A DNA stretch of 64,000 bases from Ligustrum vulgare (lineage: Eukaryota > Streptophyta > Magnoliopsida > Lamiales > Oleaceae), in contig OY743176.1 in the NCBI GenBank assembly GCA_963555705.1, positions 44,903,026 through 44,967,025 on the forward strand, given 5' to 3'. Numbering within the stretch: the stretch's first letter is position 1; each line of letters starts with the position of its first letter. The notes beneath the pieces are model-generated. The model ran no database searches. It saw only the letters and a list, made by a program, of their open reading frames with translations, and was not told the DNA's origin. Made by a program: the position numbers and the translations under genes. This document shows positions 44,263-57,692 of the stretch, piece by piece.

Positions 44263-44329
44263 CACAATGACCCTTGTTCTTAACCAGTCATTGCTCTCAA
44301 TCAATTACCAAAGCACTGACAACAGTTCT

Positions 44330-44592
44330 TAAGATTTAGAAACACTAATTATAGTTTATCGAGAGCAATTAATATCAACAAAGAGAAAAAAAAATAAAAA
44401 ACACAAGATTTATAGAGGTCCACCTCAATGTAAGACACATCCACTTTTACCGCCACAAGAATTCACTATAATGAAAAAAAAAAACGTATAAAAGAGAAAA
44501 CGTACACCTATCTTCTCTAATCTCTCTCTTCTCTCTATTTTGATGGATGACTAAAAGCCTAAGTATTGTGCCATATTTATAAGATTGACTAG

Positions 44593-44690
<98 letters not shown>

Positions 44691-44950
44691 CTTTTGCCGT
44701 TCGTGTTGAGAAAAAATCTAAAGGTTGATCAACACTTTTTATATAAATGTTGGATAAAAGCACATTCTTTGAATGGATGTAGGAATGTCAGTGCATTACT
44801 AATACATAATGGATTTTATTTCCATTCATGACAACCACCCACTGCAAGATTTGAATTTAAATATATTAGTGAGATTTATGGTGTTGGTTTGTTACAGTTT
44901 ATCTTGTAACGTTGAACTGTTCATTTCACTATTGCAGTGCAGCAATCAAT
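44330..44950 (-). repeat. Putative 5' LTR/leader of the copia relic
   Basis: It lies directly upstream of the Gag relic. The minus strand has TTATAAATATGG (near 44575) as TATA box. The AACACAAGATTTATAGAGG stretch is of a kind common in plant copia LTRs. The partner LTR near 35600 is too decayed to align, so edges are approximate. Confidence 0.4.
44588..44690. repeat. (GA)n microsatellite
   Basis: About 50 uninterrupted GA units, one of the two longest simple repeats here. It lies upstream of the TATA-like motif of the copia LTR. The ORF on the minus strand is only the repeat. Confidence 0.95.
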
Positions 44951-45839
44951 CCCTTGAGGGTTCGTATAGTCCCTAGGATTTGATTGAGATGATCAACAAT
45001 GAAATATGAAAAATGTAAGCAAAAGCAAGTAACTCATAAATACTAAACCTGAGGTCAATTGTGAAGATGGCAAACTACTTTTGGAAGGAAAATGTCTCTG
45101 AATTTCTTCTCGTTCTTTGGAATTTGGCAATTACATTTGTGATGATTTCTCTGCCAAATCCTAGCAAGAATGAACTCTTTCATCAGAACTAAAATCCTTA
45201 TTAAAATAACTTATGTTGATCCAACTAACACCTAAACAGGGTGAATAACTATTAAATAAGGAAATAAAATTTTAATTAATGAATAATTAAATCTAGATGT
45301 GTAACAATCAATCATTCAATAATATGTAAGATGTGTAAAGTAAATAACACCAAGTTTGTTAACGAAATTTTTTTTTGAAAAACTCTTCACAAGAAAATGC
45401 TTCCGGGCAAACCTTGCCAAAACGATTCGCTAGAAAAGAATAAACTACAATTGGTTCAGAAAAACTAAAACTTAGTAGCTCTGATCACCCAACCTGTAAA
45501 TCTTCTAAAAATTCTTCGATGGTGCCACTTTGCAGCAACTCTGGAACTCTTTTCCCTATGGGTGAATTACTGAGAACCAACCTTATTCTTCTTCAAATGG
45601 AACTCCAACTACCTCTGTTGAACTTCGGACCCTAAAGGTTTATAGTTAAGGACTTAGAGTTTGGTGTTTTTAAGATTTTAGAAGCTTAAATTAAATAATC
45701 AAGTAACTATGTGATTGATCTAGGAGAATCAAAAAAATTGAGTTAGATGTTTTGATCTTCTCTCAAAGTAATACAATGATCAATCATACCTAAAAACGAA
45801 ATATGGTTTGTGCATTTATAATATGAAGTGTTTGAGGTT
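44951..45839. other. Unassigned intergenic stretch
   Basis: No gene or clear element end. The composition around 45360-45560 (CACAAGAAAATGCTTCCGG, CAACTCTGGAACTC) resembles decayed copia LTR sequence, but no partner copy is present. Confidence 0.3.
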
Positions 45840-45844
45840 GTTTA

Positions 45845-47581
45845 TGTTGACCCAAGAGTAAACTAACCAAGAGGGGGGTGAATTGGTTTATAAAACTTTT
45901 TCGATAATAATCTCAAACTTAAAAACCAATGGGTACAAATATGAGCACTTAGTGTTACAAGTAACTAAACTATCAATGTAGTGCGCTATATATGTGTAAA
46001 CTTAATTGATAAGGCAAGTAAAGCACTTAGATATAGTGTTGCACAATATAAATTGATAGAATAGAGTAAGTGCAATGTAAGTAAGTAAAAGGGATGAGAG
46101 AGTGCAAACGCGATTTATGGAGGTTCAATCAACCAACGTGATCTACGTCCCCCGTTACCGAGCTCTCCATCACGAGCAAGGCCAAATCCACTATTTTGGT
46201 AACTTACAACAAGGAGTACCAAATCCTTAGGCGACTTACAACAAGGAGCGCCTATCCTTTACAATCGAGTTTTCACACGGCTCTCGAAACCAACAATCAA
46301 GTTTTCACAAGGCTCTCGAAACCATAAGATATATTGAATTGAATTTACAATTGAAATAACTCTCTTGACAAATGATATACTCAAATTAAGTACCGAGAGA
46401 GTTAGGCTAACACTTCGATAGATAGCAATGAATTAAACTCGAGTGTTAGAGAAAAACTTTGATACAAATGATAATGAAAAGTTAAATGCAATCAAACAAA
46501 GTTTTTCAAATGATCTCTTGTTAAAATAATAAATCAAATTAAGTACCAAGAGATGCCACACTTGAATAATTAACAATGAGTTAAGCTCAAAGTGTTTAGG
46601 CAATGGAACTTTGATGAATCAAATGATGATGAAAAATGTAGCACAAATAATCAAAGTTCCTTAATTGGAATTTCTCTCTTTTAAAAGATTAAAACAAGTT
46701 TAGAACAAAGAGAGACTTACTCTACAATTCCAATATGGTGTGAAGATGTTGAAGAAGTTTAAACAATATAAAACCAATAATCTTCACAAAACTTTCTTCC
46801 AAAAACTTTGATGAATTTGATAAAACAAAGTTTAGATCAATCAAAGTTTTATGAAAATAAAAGATGAATATATATAAGTAAGAACAATGAATTTTCACAA
46901 GAAATTTTGTATAAAATGTTTTCTAAGTTGTTGAAAATGAATGCAAATGTGATGGCTATTTATAGATGAAGAATTTCAAGTTCAGCCAGTTTCAGTCGAC
47001 CGGTTCTAGAGTTTCGGTCGACCGAATCATAATATAGCCGTTACACATTTTAGCCGTTGAACTTTCGGTTGATCAGCTATTTCGGTCGACCAGACTTTCG
47101 GTCGATCAAGTATACTTTCGGTCGACCGAAAGTATAAAAATTGGAATTTTTATTTTAATATCAAAAAGTTTATTTTTCCAAAAACTATTTCATGATATGA
47201 TTTGAAAAATCATTTTTATGCAATTGATGAATTTTCAAGTAAGTTTCTTGATGCATAAAAATCATTTTCGAGCTCGTTGAATTTCATCGCTAAAGATTGA
47301 GAGTGTTATACTCTAATCTTGTATGCTTGAATTCTTGATCTTCATGTCATGCTTTTCAACCTCAATTTTGATCTTTGAATATCTTCAATTCTTTTATGAT
47401 CTTCTTTGCGTCTCATGTGCTCGATCACATAATTTTGATTTATATCTTTGAGAGACGATTTGAACATAGAGTGCTTTGAATATTTATCATTACATGAAAC
47501 ACTTGAAACACACTTGTTAATAACACAATAAATTCTTGTTTGTTATGATCAAAACAATAAGGTCAAATTGACCATTCAACA
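45845..47581 (-). mobile_element. Solo LTR, copia-like
   Basis: This 1737-bp LTR runs TGTTGACCCAAGAG to GACCATTCAACA on the plus strand, with a perfect 5-bp target duplication GTTTA at 45840-45844 and 47582-47586. On the minus strand it ends CACCCCCCTCTTGG...GGGTCAACA, a form seen at the 3' ends of plant copia (SIRE-like) LTRs. No internal region remains, so the body was lost by LTR-LTR recombination. It is the inverted relative of 37486-39333. Confidence 0.9.
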
Positions 47582-47586
47582 GTTTA

Positions 47587-48319
47587 TGGTCAAAAATCGT
47601 AAAGTAGCATCTACCCAAATATTACGATCATTAGTATTTTTGTCATATTTTTCTCCCCTGATATTCTATTTAGGCGATTTAAAGTGCATTCAAATGATAA
47701 CTCAAAGGATTACAATTAGTATAGAAATAACATTTTTCCAAAGAAAGCTTCCTATGCTAAAACGGGCATCAACATATGACTAAAAATTAGGAGTATAATC
47801 CATGCAAATATTTTGTACTCATTTGACTTCTAATTGTATTCTAAGTGCTTTTAAACGTTACTTTAGTCTTCTTGAGTGTTTACTTCTTCCAAAGACACTT
47901 ATAATATCCAACAACTCAACTTCAAATATATCTGGATAACATGACTTTTGAACAATTGCCAATGCTAGTAGTCCTAACACTTATCATCACCATATGTCTC
48001 TTCGACAACACGGCGGAGTGTGTTAAGCGCACCTCCATGTACTAGAATCCCACTCTTCTATCACAAGTATGTCACCCTATAATCTGTACTTGGATGCTTT
48101 TAGTATAACAAAATCTCTTCCAGTTCAAAACATGGGGGTGTCCCATGGGTTATGTCCAAAATAGGATACTGGCATCTATATTTTCAACCAGAACATGAAA
48201 TATGAAGTGAAGTTTTTCTTTGAATGAGTCATTGTTTAGCATTCATATAGGAAATAATAGTTTCTCTAAAGATTATGCTATATTTGCTAAGTTCGGAGAA
48301 TTTCAACGGCTTGAACAAT
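47587..48319. other. Unassigned intergenic stretch
   Basis: AT-rich sequence with no recognised gene or repeat boundary between the solo LTR and the Tat-type element. Confidence 0.3.
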
Positions 48320-48324
48320 GGAAC

Positions 48325-48880
48325 TGTTAACATATAAAAATACCCGATTGAAAGGCCCAATATAGAAGTCCAAAACATGAGTAACCATTGCAAATAATAG
48401 GGCGATGTTGATGAGTATAGGCGATTGGATGAATAGAGCGAGCCCAGGTGATTGGGAAATTAGACGATATACAAGAAAACATGTAGTTTCCATAACTCAC
48501 ATCACGATCTAAGGTAAATCGTTGGAGCCATTATGAGCAGTTATCAATGCAAGGAAGTGGGCAGCGATTGCTTCAAGTCAGTTACAAAGTAAAGAAGCAG
48601 TTCCCAGTAGTGATTGTATATATTTTAAAAACATAGGCATTTAGAAGGACCAAAAAATCAAAACTCTTAAACATGGATGTAGTTTTCTTTTCTTAAATCT
48701 TATTAGAATTTCCTTCATTTAATTTATGTGCTTGCACCCGTTAGAGGCATCTTGTAACTTAAGTTTTTCTAGTATAAAACACCCCTTTTTGGGACTTTGT
48801 CTCAAGAGATTTGACCCTTACACTTTCCTCTAATCCTCTTTTAATTGTTAGCACGAGCAAAATGACACTTGAGCGAAACA
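48325..48880 (+). repeat. 5' LTR of the Tat-type element
   Basis: This 556-bp LTR contains TGATTGTATATATTTTAAAA near 48611, a plausible TATA region, and CATCTTGTAACTTAAG downstream. It is shorter than the 3' LTR mainly because about 100 bp (the region matching 57900-58020) is missing. Confidence 0.88.
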
Positions 48881-48881
48881 A

Positions 48882-48900
48882 TTTGGCATGCCCTGTGGGG
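48882..48900 (+). other. Primer-binding site of the Tat-type element
   Basis: TTTGGCATGCCCTGTGGGG directly follows the 5' LTR. TTGGCGxCxxCTGTGGGR-type sites are usual in Tat-clade elements, so this is a mutated version. Confidence 0.6.
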
Positions 48901-48959
48901 ATAATTGGTGTAAGGAAAATTTGAAGCAAAATATTTCATAAAAATACTGACAAGAAGTC

Positions 48960-51440
48960 AATTGCACATTGATTCTTCCTTCTATAATTAAAGAATAAGA
49001 GGACTAGAAAGCCTAGACACAGGAGGATCTCATGGTCATTATGAACCAACGATAGAGTTGATCCCACGTACCATGCATGCACCATTAGAAGAACTCACTC
49101 AGGACATCATTGAACATGTAAACTTACAAAACATTCATACTATAGAAATACTTGTTGAAATTGAAAGCAAATGTTATGACAACATGACCAAATAATTAGG
49201 TACATTGAATGAACTTATGAACAAGTCGGTAGGGCGAGTATGTCAAAAAAATCCTATAGGAGAGGGTACTTATTTCCAAACTACCAGTATGATAGGTAAT
49301 AACTCACCAATCACAAAGACAAACATTGGTTTACCAGTCATAAATAAGGGTCAAAGCCTAGAAATGCCACATATTGGACCATTTAACATGGGAGGTGTTG
49401 GAACATTCATACATGGGGTACCCTTAATATGAGGGAAAATATTCAGAACATAGGATAAAATTTTGCACATACCAACATTGGACAAAATGTGATGCATGCC
49501 AATAGGAGAGCAAACCAACCCTTTAGCAGTCATGTCCAAAACATGGGGCCAAATGTTGCACATAGTAAAGAGGGAGCAAATATACCCTTTAACAGTAATA
49601 TTGAGATAAACAATGGTCCGTTTATGGCTAATGTAGAGATTAATCCTATTAGACCATCTGCAGTACCTTATGTATCACAGCTAGTAAGAGTTCAATTTGG
49701 CCCAAATGCTATGTTAATGAAGCAAATAACAGAAATTTTACAAGATCAAATGGTGTTTGGAACTCAACTAGTAACTCGCCTAACATACTAGAAACCTTAT
49801 CCACACTGAGTAGATTAATCCTATCATTGGCCTAGGGGGTTTAGAGTACCTGGGTTCTCTTTGTTCACTAGTTTAGGAGGAGTATCCCATTTGGAACACA
49901 TAGGGCTTTTTACATTACAATGTGGTGAAGTTACTGATTATCACAAGATGAGATTGTTTCCAAGCTCATTAACTAGAGTTGCTCTCTCATGATTTATTAA
50001 CTCGCTAGCAAACTCTGTTCCATGACAACAGTTAGATCAATTATTTTGTGCTTAATTTTATAAAACTGAATCAGAAGTTACTTTAGCAGATTTAGAAGCT
50101 TGCGTCAACTGTCAAATGAATGGACTAAATATTTTCTCCAAAGATATAAAATGGTTAGCAGTAAATATTTTGTTCCCTTATCTGAAAAAGAATTTGTAAA
50201 AATCACCCAAAGCTGATTCAGTTTTGAATTAAAGAAGTTCCAAGGCAGAGAGTTTCGTGATCGTTTTCAACTAGTGCTAATATCGTCAGATATGAACGAT
50301 TGTTAAGAGAAAAAGAAGAACAAATGATGAGCTCTATTAAAGGGACTTACTATAGAGACCCCAATTTTGACGTCCATGCCATAGATACTGGTCAAGATGA
50401 GGCCGAGGTGTGTTTGGCCGAATTGGTTAAAGGAGACACTTATACTTGTCCTATATTAACCAAGGTAGAAATATCAAATAAAGATGAACTAGTAAAAGAA
50501 GAAAATAAAAAGGTTAGGGTTTTTTCATTTGATGTAGGAAGGGCCAATATAATATTTGATCAATATTAGGACAAGTAGATAAAATTGCGATAAACATAAA
50601 TTGCCAAACCTTGAATTTATAAAGGGTAAAAAATATTGTAAATGACAAAATGCATGGTCTTATATAACTAATAATTTCCTAACTATTTGCAATGTATTGT
50701 AGGATGTTATTGAAACATGATGAATTACTTTTGCATAAAAAGAAGATGGCTGTGGATAGAGATCCATTTCCACAACCAGTTGATGTTGACACCGTCTTTC
50801 CAAAATTTAACAAATAGGATCTACCAAAGTTCAAGTTGGTGGTGGATGAAGGGGAGGACAAACCATGTCCTACTACTTTTCAAAGATTAAAAGAAAAGCT
50901 ATAGATGAAGGAAATGGAAATCTATGTGTTAGATGCCAAAAGGAAATTGGAAAACAATAGATGAAAAGAGGGTATAGAGACAACCATTTAATGCCTCTAA
51001 ACCACCATTATTTAGATAACAAATGAGGTTACCTCTTGGAAGATCATATAGCCCATGGTTATATGCCAAGACATTTGGGTGATAATCTAACATATCACGG
51101 AATATTAAAACATTCAAGCTCCAACCATATTGTTCAAATGTGTGGCATACAATCCCAGAGCAGGGGAGGTGCTCTCATTCAATGAGATGACAATGACGCA
51201 ACAAAGAAGCTGTCAAAGGAATTATAGTCGAATGATGAGACAACAATATGGTATGGAAAAGTCTTAAGCCTACAAGTTTCATTCGTGAGAGAATAAAAAA
51301 AAAAAAACTCTCACAGTTAAGCAAAATGGAAGTGTACAAAAGTCATTAGAAAATGCATCAACAACTAAATAAGCTGGGAAATCAACATTGGAGCACGAAA
51401 AAAAGATGAGGATGATGCTAGAAAATCAAATAACATCCAA
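48960..51440 (+). pseudogene. Tat-type Gag relic
   Basis: There are several short frames rather than one. Glycine/asparagine-rich stretches (GPFNMGGVGTFIHG, NMGPNVAHSKEGANIP) at 49205-49795 are the low-complexity N-terminal part. Near 50090-50280 a decayed Gag core (SEVTLADLEACVNCQMNGL, ELKKFQGREFRD) is readable. A 51-bp-like periodicity (ATG...CAACATxGGA) at 49370-49620 indicates internal duplication. Stops and shifts make it non-functional. Confidence 0.6.
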
Positions 51441-51451
51441 TTTGGCCAAAC

Positions 51452-52330
51452 ATGGCCAATAACTACATATTGGTTAATGAGTTCAAGAATAAGGAGGATA
51501 TTTTAGAAGAGTTAGAAAAAGCAGCTTTCTCATTAGAATGTGAATATAATAATTTTGTTGACCCACAAGTTGAGGAAGCACATGAATCTAAAGACGATAG
51601 AATGACTGATATAAAAGAAGAACTGGACTTGGAAGCAGAATGTAGAATGAGGAGAGTATCACGTGGCAAGGTTCTCAAACAATTCTACCAAGAAGACAAT
51701 CCAGTAATGGGCATGTTGTGTGTGTCGTCTGAACAATCATTGAACTACTTCATTCTGTATGGAATACCCAAAAGGAAAATAACCTAATGGATGGGGAGAC
51801 CGTCAGTAAGTTTCTTGTAAGTCCATATCGAGGAATTTTTCATGTGGATATATCTAGCGAAAACGAAGTAGATAAGGGTAAGCAAAAGGTAGATATTGAG
51901 TGGATAGAAAAATTCATGTTCAGGAAACCTTCTTTTAGGCCTTTGTATATAAAGGTTTTAACAGATGGCGTTCCAATATTCAAAGTGCTCATTGATAATT
52001 GGGCAACCATAGACACTATCACATACAAAGTTATAACAAAATATTCCAAGTCTGATGCAGATATTATCCCGATAGAAATAGTATTGATCAACTTCAATGG
52101 TGGGAGACTCCGGCCAAAGGGGTGATGCCTTTGGAGATAATAGTGGGGAGTACAACGAAGACTGTTGTTTTATTCATAATAGATGGACCTACCAATTAAA
52201 ATGTACTAGTAGGAAGGGATTGGATACATGGTAGTCAATGCATTTTGTCATCATTTCCATCAGTGTTTAGTATTCTGGAAAGATAAAGGTGAAGCTGAGG
52301 TCGTACAGGTTAATCAAAGACCGTTTGCGG
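51452..52330 (+). pseudogene. Tat-type protease region relic
   Basis: Two adjoining frames (51452-51787 and 51787-52125) continue out of frame to about 52300. The protease-like core reads PLYIKVLTDGVPIFKVLIDN, where the active-site DxG has become DNW, followed by a VLVGRDWIHGSQ stretch. The active-site change and frame breaks argue it is dead. Confidence 0.7.
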
Positions 52331-52626
52331 TAGAAGCTAACTCGGTAGAATGATTCATATACGAAGGCAATTACTGATAAGTCAGGGTGGTTCAAAGAGA
52401 TGAAGAAACACAAGTGGTATTGCAAAGTGAAGATCCATACTCAGTGGAGGCTCTTACTGAACCGTTTACTAAAAGAGGCCAAACATAGCCAATAGTTGGC
52501 AAAAAAATAATCAAAGAAGTGTAATGTATAACCAATCACAAAGTGTTCTGGCCAAAATTGTGGCCCTTGAAACTAAACTAATGGCTTATGAGAAAGATTC
52601 TGAAAAGAATAAAAGAAGAAGAAGCG

Positions 52627-54152
52627 CGATAAGTACATTTTCTTGACCTTAAATCTAGACAATTATAAGTGTTTAAGAATGTGATATTGCTACATTACAC
52701 GTTGATTTTATTTATTTTAGGAAAAATCCAATTTTGGATGCATTTAAAGGCTAAACGAAGAAAATTGACCAAAATTGTAAAAAAATGGTGAAGTACAAAG
52801 TTAGAGGGCCAAATTGTAAATATCTAATTGTTTAATCAGACCACAAGATGATACTTTGAAGTTTGAAGATTGCTAGGTGTCAATTGGATGCAATTAGAAG
52901 TCAAAAAGAAATGGAATGAATGAGAATATTACCGTAAATTGATTCCAATCACACAAGATTTCGGTCAGATTTTTAATTTATATTTGAGACTTTTTTTGGG
53001 ATAGTAAACATTCGAATTGGAAGAATTGTATTTCAGTAAGGATTGTAGCCCTCTAAGTTAAATCTTCAACGTACTTTGAATCGGTTCAATTGGATATCAG
53101 GATAGAAAGTTGTGATAAAAATACCGAATGTTGTACAGATACAAAAATATGCAGGAAGGTAACTTTTCTTATTCGATAGGAACTCTTTAGGAAACAATTT
53201 GGACGTGATTTTCAACCAATTTTTGAATCCTACAAAAACAAAACACCAGAATACATTAAAGGGTGGTTTATAACATCAAAGGGAGGTGCAATTTAGAGGG
53301 AGATTTTGGCCAAGAAATTCAAGAACACATCAAGAATTGAAGATTCAAAATCAGGGTTGAAGATTCAAGAAGAAGAAATCGATCCAATTAATTCCTTCCA
53401 TTGTTCCAAATTTCAGGTGATGTTTTTCTAATTGTTTTTGTGTAATTTAATATCATGAGGTTAAGCCAGATTTCTCTTATGTATTGGATGAGATGAACCC
53501 TATATTTTATCTATTTTAATTCAAGATTCTATAATTTAGTATATTTTTGTGGTTCTTGATTTATCTTGAATTCCCATTGTATTATTTGATTGCTTGATCA
53601 CCAATTAAATAATTATTTGCTTGTTGTAGTCTCGAAAATGTCAAAATTGGTTTAGAACGTGGTAAGATAAACACACGAACAATATATGTTAGGAATAACA
53701 ATATGATATGTGCAATCTATTTTGATAATCATATGATTTAATGCATTGTAAACACTCTCATTCAAACTAGGAATAGATTCGGGTCATATTTGCTCTAGAT
53801 TTAATTTGCCCTCGAAAAGATGATTAAATATGTTAATTTTATTTATTGTCATGAACGCATGAATAGCTAAATTACGTAATTGAGAATTGAAATAGATATC
53901 ACTAGGTGAATTCAAATTCCAATGCATTCCACCATGTATTTACAAACTATTTTTCATAATTGCAATTTTAGTTTTATTCAAACAAAACACAATCACTTCT
54001 TTAAAATTCCTTATTTTTAATTGTTAATTTAGATTTTCTTGTTTCTATTAAGGTTAGCAATCTAGAATATAATTTATTTCAATCCTAATGGGAACGATAT
54101 ATGGACTATTACTTGTGTGATCTGTACACTTGCGGTAGGAAAAAGCGCAACA
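52627..54152 (+). repeat. Athila-like LTR nested in the Tat-type element
   Basis: It runs from about GATAAGTACATTTTCTTGAC to AAAAGCGCAACA. It is followed immediately by ATTTTTGACACCGTTGTCG, a worn tRNA-Asp primer site (compare the intact site at 11957-11980). So this is a 5' LTR plus a short internal piece (to about 54400) of a second Athila-type element in plus orientation. Its gag and 3' LTR are missing. No target duplication was found. Confidence 0.6.
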
Positions 54153-54839
54153 ATTTTTGACACCGTTGTCGAGAATTGTTGTGTATTTTATTTTTTCTAT
54201 TACTTTCACTAATTCGAACTTTTATTTCATTATTTTTTTATATTCAGTTTATTTCAGTTCTTTCACTATTTTTGTTTATTTTCATGTTTAAGCGAAGTTT
54301 AAGATGGTTGAAGTTGACTTCTACAAAATGTTGTTCGTGATTTCTTCATAAGACAACAACAATTAATAGCTCAAGGAATTGAAGAGGGAGATATGCTGCT
54401 AGGAGATTTTATCATAGGATAGCGAATAAAAGACATAAAAGTTGAATTTGAAATTGATGAAGCTGCCCTGGATGACTTATCTGATGTATTGTTTTTCTCA
54501 CCAAAATTTGATGTGCATAACTTAACCGTGAAAATAATCCTTCCACCGAATGTAAATGGGTATAAAGTAAGGGAATCAGCTCCACTGGGCTTTCAACTAA
54601 AACAATACAAGGAGAATATTTGCCAAGATGATGTCATTTTCTCATTGTCAATGATTCAATATCCGGACATCAAACTCGAAGAAACTTCAATTAAAGAAGA
54701 TGACCATGTGAAGAATGTGGAGTTGCTCACAATAGAGCAAGCCAAAAGTAAATTTAATCAAGTACATGTTTTTACACCCTATTTCACATGAAAGAATTGG
54801 ATTGCGGGCTCTGGCTTTATCTGAGTTTGATAATACTAT

Positions 54840-55272
54840 ATGTACCGAAAAAAGCCTTTTAAAATCAAGTGTTGGCAAATTTCTTGGCTGATCATCCATG
54901 TGTAGATGTCCCAAAAGAAAATGAATTAGATATTGATTTATGCGACATAAAACCTTGGACATTATTCTTTGATGGTTCAAAGACTACAAATAGCGCAGAA
55001 GTGGGCCTGGGGTATATCATCAATCGTTCTTTACCTTAGACGATATGTACAAATAGCTAGGCCAAGTATGAGGCACTTATTCTAGGCTTGGAACTGTTGC
55101 TTGAAATAGGGGTCAAGAATGCAATTGTTAATTGTGATTCTCAATTAGTGACTCATCACTTGGATTGAACATTCAAATATCAAAGTGGTTCTATAATAAG
55201 TTTGCACAAAACTACTCAAGAATTATTAAATGAGCTGGCCGAATGGCCTCAGGTTATTCTAAAGTGTTGAAT
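54840..55272 (+). pseudogene. Tat-type RNase H relic
   Basis: The plus strand shows NFLADHPC, then WTLFFDGSKTTNSAEVGLGY (catalytic Asp of RNase H), AKYEALILGLELLLEIGVKN (with the Glu) and VNCDSQLVTHHL (second Asp). These match the second RNase H of Tat-clade elements. Stops occur at 55037 and 55166. Confidence 0.8.
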
Positions 55273-55468
55273 GTAGACTCCGCGTGTAAATATGGAAAAA
55301 TAATGCTTGCAGTACAACGAAGAGCATAAGGTCTTAACTGTATAAAACAAGGAGAAACAACAGATTGGAGAGAAGAGGTCAAAATGTTTTTAGAGAAACC
55401 TAAAGAAAATGGTGAAAGGAAAATGAAGTTATATGCCCTAAACTATGTGTTATTAGATGGAGAATTAT

Positions 55469-55632
55469 GCCCCTATTTGGTACCAATTAAAATCTAGGTT
55501 TTAGTCTAAGTAAAAGTCAAAAATTAATCTCAATCACAAATTCCATGGGATCCACTACTTTTCAACCACACATTTCATCAAGTTTTATCAAAATCTGCTA
55601 AAAACTGATTTTAATCTCCACCAAACAGGGGC
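55469..55632. mobile_element. Tourist-like MITE within the Tat-type element
   Basis: This 164-bp element has ends GCCCCTATTTGGTACC and the complement of GGTGGAGATT-type sequence (CTCCACCAAACAGGGGC). TAT is duplicated at 55466-55468 and 55633-55635. It is the inverted relative of 29640-29804 and splits the coding sequence between RNase H and integrase. Confidence 0.8.
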
Positions 55633-55639
55633 TATATAA

Positions 55640-56760
55640 AAAATGCGTAATGGGAGTCATGCTAAAATGTGAAAATCTATCTGATGCCATAACAATTATG
55701 GCAGAAGTACATGAGGGAATATGCAAAGCTCACCAAGTGGGTCAAAAAATGAGGTGGTTAATCATTAGAAGTGGATATTTATGGGCAAAGATGGGCAAAT
55801 TGTGGATCCATTAAACTATGGATTGTTTAGCATGTCAAAAACATAGATTTTTTCAAAGGATGCCAGCAAGAGAAATGTCTCCCATCATTCAGCCTTGACC
55901 TTTTATAGGATGAGCAATGGACTTAATAAGAAAGATTTATCCCCCCTCATCCAAGCAGAACATGTTTGTCATAGTGACCACAGAACTTTTTACTAAGTCA
56001 ATTGATGTTATTCCTTTAAAATAGATTTCGCAAGGGAATATCATAAGGTTCATACAAGATCATATAAATTATAGATTTGGAATACCTCACTCCGTGATGA
56101 TGGATCATGGGACTTCTCTGAATGGAGAACAAGTCAAATATTTCTAGGGTGAATTTGGTATTAAATTAGTTAACTCAACACCTTATTATGCCCAGTCACA
56201 TGGCCAAACTGAATCTTCAAACAAATTCTCAAAAATATTATAAGGAAGATGATAGATGAAAATGCTAAAAATTGGCATATATGCTTGATCAAAGCTCTAT
56301 GGGCCTACAGAACATCCCCACGTTCGAGCACAAAGGTTACTCCGTTTCAATTCACATACGGTCAAGAGACAGTGTTACATATTAAAATCAATGTACAATA
56401 AATGAAGGTAACTTTGCAAAAAAATATGGGTAATGAACAATATATAGAATCCACGGTTCATAACATGTTAGAGCTAGACGAGTTAAAGTGGATGTCCTAA
56501 ATAAATTACAAGTTCAGAAGCGTAAAATGGCTAAACCTTATAACAAAAAAGTCATAGCCAAATCTTTTAACATGGAAAATAGTTTGGAAGACAATACTTC
56601 CACTGCTCAATTGGGAAGGTCCATACAGGATAAAAAGTGTGTTACCTAAAAGACCAACAATCTGGAAGATTTAGACAAAAAAAAGAAAAGAAAGGTTAGA
56701 GCTATCAATGGAAAGTATTTGAAAAAATATATTCCTTCTGTATGGGAAAATGAATAAATA
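55640..56760 (+). pseudogene. Tat-type integrase relic
   Basis: It shows an HHCC zinc-binding end (EVHEGICKAHQ, then CLACQKH) and a core with MDLIRKI, FTKSIDVIPLK, the second catalytic Asp region (SVMMDHGTSLNG) and the Glu region (NSTPYYAQSHGQTE). Further on are ALWAYRTSPRSST and a C-terminal end INGKYLKKYI...WENE with a stop near 56757. Multiple stops and shifts interrupt it. Confidence 0.85.
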
Positions 56761-57692
56761 AAAGTTGATTCTACTACATAGGAATAAAAGTACATATAAA
56801 GGTGATTACAATCAGGATGCCACCATCCTATCTTAAATTTCTTTTTTTTTTTTGTAAGATAAAAAGGATGATATCATCTTACCACATCTTTTATGAAATC
56901 ACGTTTGTTTGGTCCATGAGCATTGGCTAGATTGGAGAAGTTAACAAGAATTCCCCTTTCTTTAAATAGATAAAAGGAAAATGGGATGAAAACGTTCAAA
57001 TAAAGGATAGAGCGAATAACGTTCAAACAAGAATTTTAATAACAGCTTTGACCGCCTTCCTAAATACATTGCTAAAATAAATACTTCATAGACCTACCAG
57101 AGGAACCAAGAGGCCATGGTGGCCAAAACAATCTGACAACAGACTGAGAAGCAGTCTCAGTAGGCAATAATCTCACCATAAGAATCCTCTTTGGGGATCA
57201 TAAAGGGAAGAGTTGAGAATACCTTCATTGGTCAAAAATTCCTAAATCTCCCATACCAATAGAGGAATAATGGTAATGTCAAAATTGATGAAGAAAAGAT
57301 AGCATCTGTTGATGAGAAGATGAAATATTCGATTCACTGGGTTCTGAGGACTAATAATTTTCACGGCTATCATTGAAGTGATGCTTTCTGGATAAGATTA
57401 ATGATGAAGAAGATAGGAAATATAGGTACAATAAGGACTCAATTTTACAAAAGATAGGAAAATAAACGGGTGGAATGCAAACAGCCATACATTTATGGAG
57501 TGGCGGAAATCAAAGGATCAAAGTTTTGAAAGATAAATCACTAGAAAAGGAAGCACTTTGGAGTAGAAAGATTGGGAAGAATATTAGAAACATTAAGCTT
57601 TCTTGGATTCTGAGATTGCAAAAAATACACAAATACTTTGAATATGGTGAAATTAATGATTCCACATTAATTCAGCCATATTTGAGGTTAAT

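Noticed and set aside
44551..44763. 70-codon Ser-Leu repeat ORF
   Set aside because: Translation of the (GA)n microsatellite only.
47568..47783. 71-codon ORF
   Set aside because: Starts inside the solo LTR and runs over its edge into flanking DNA.
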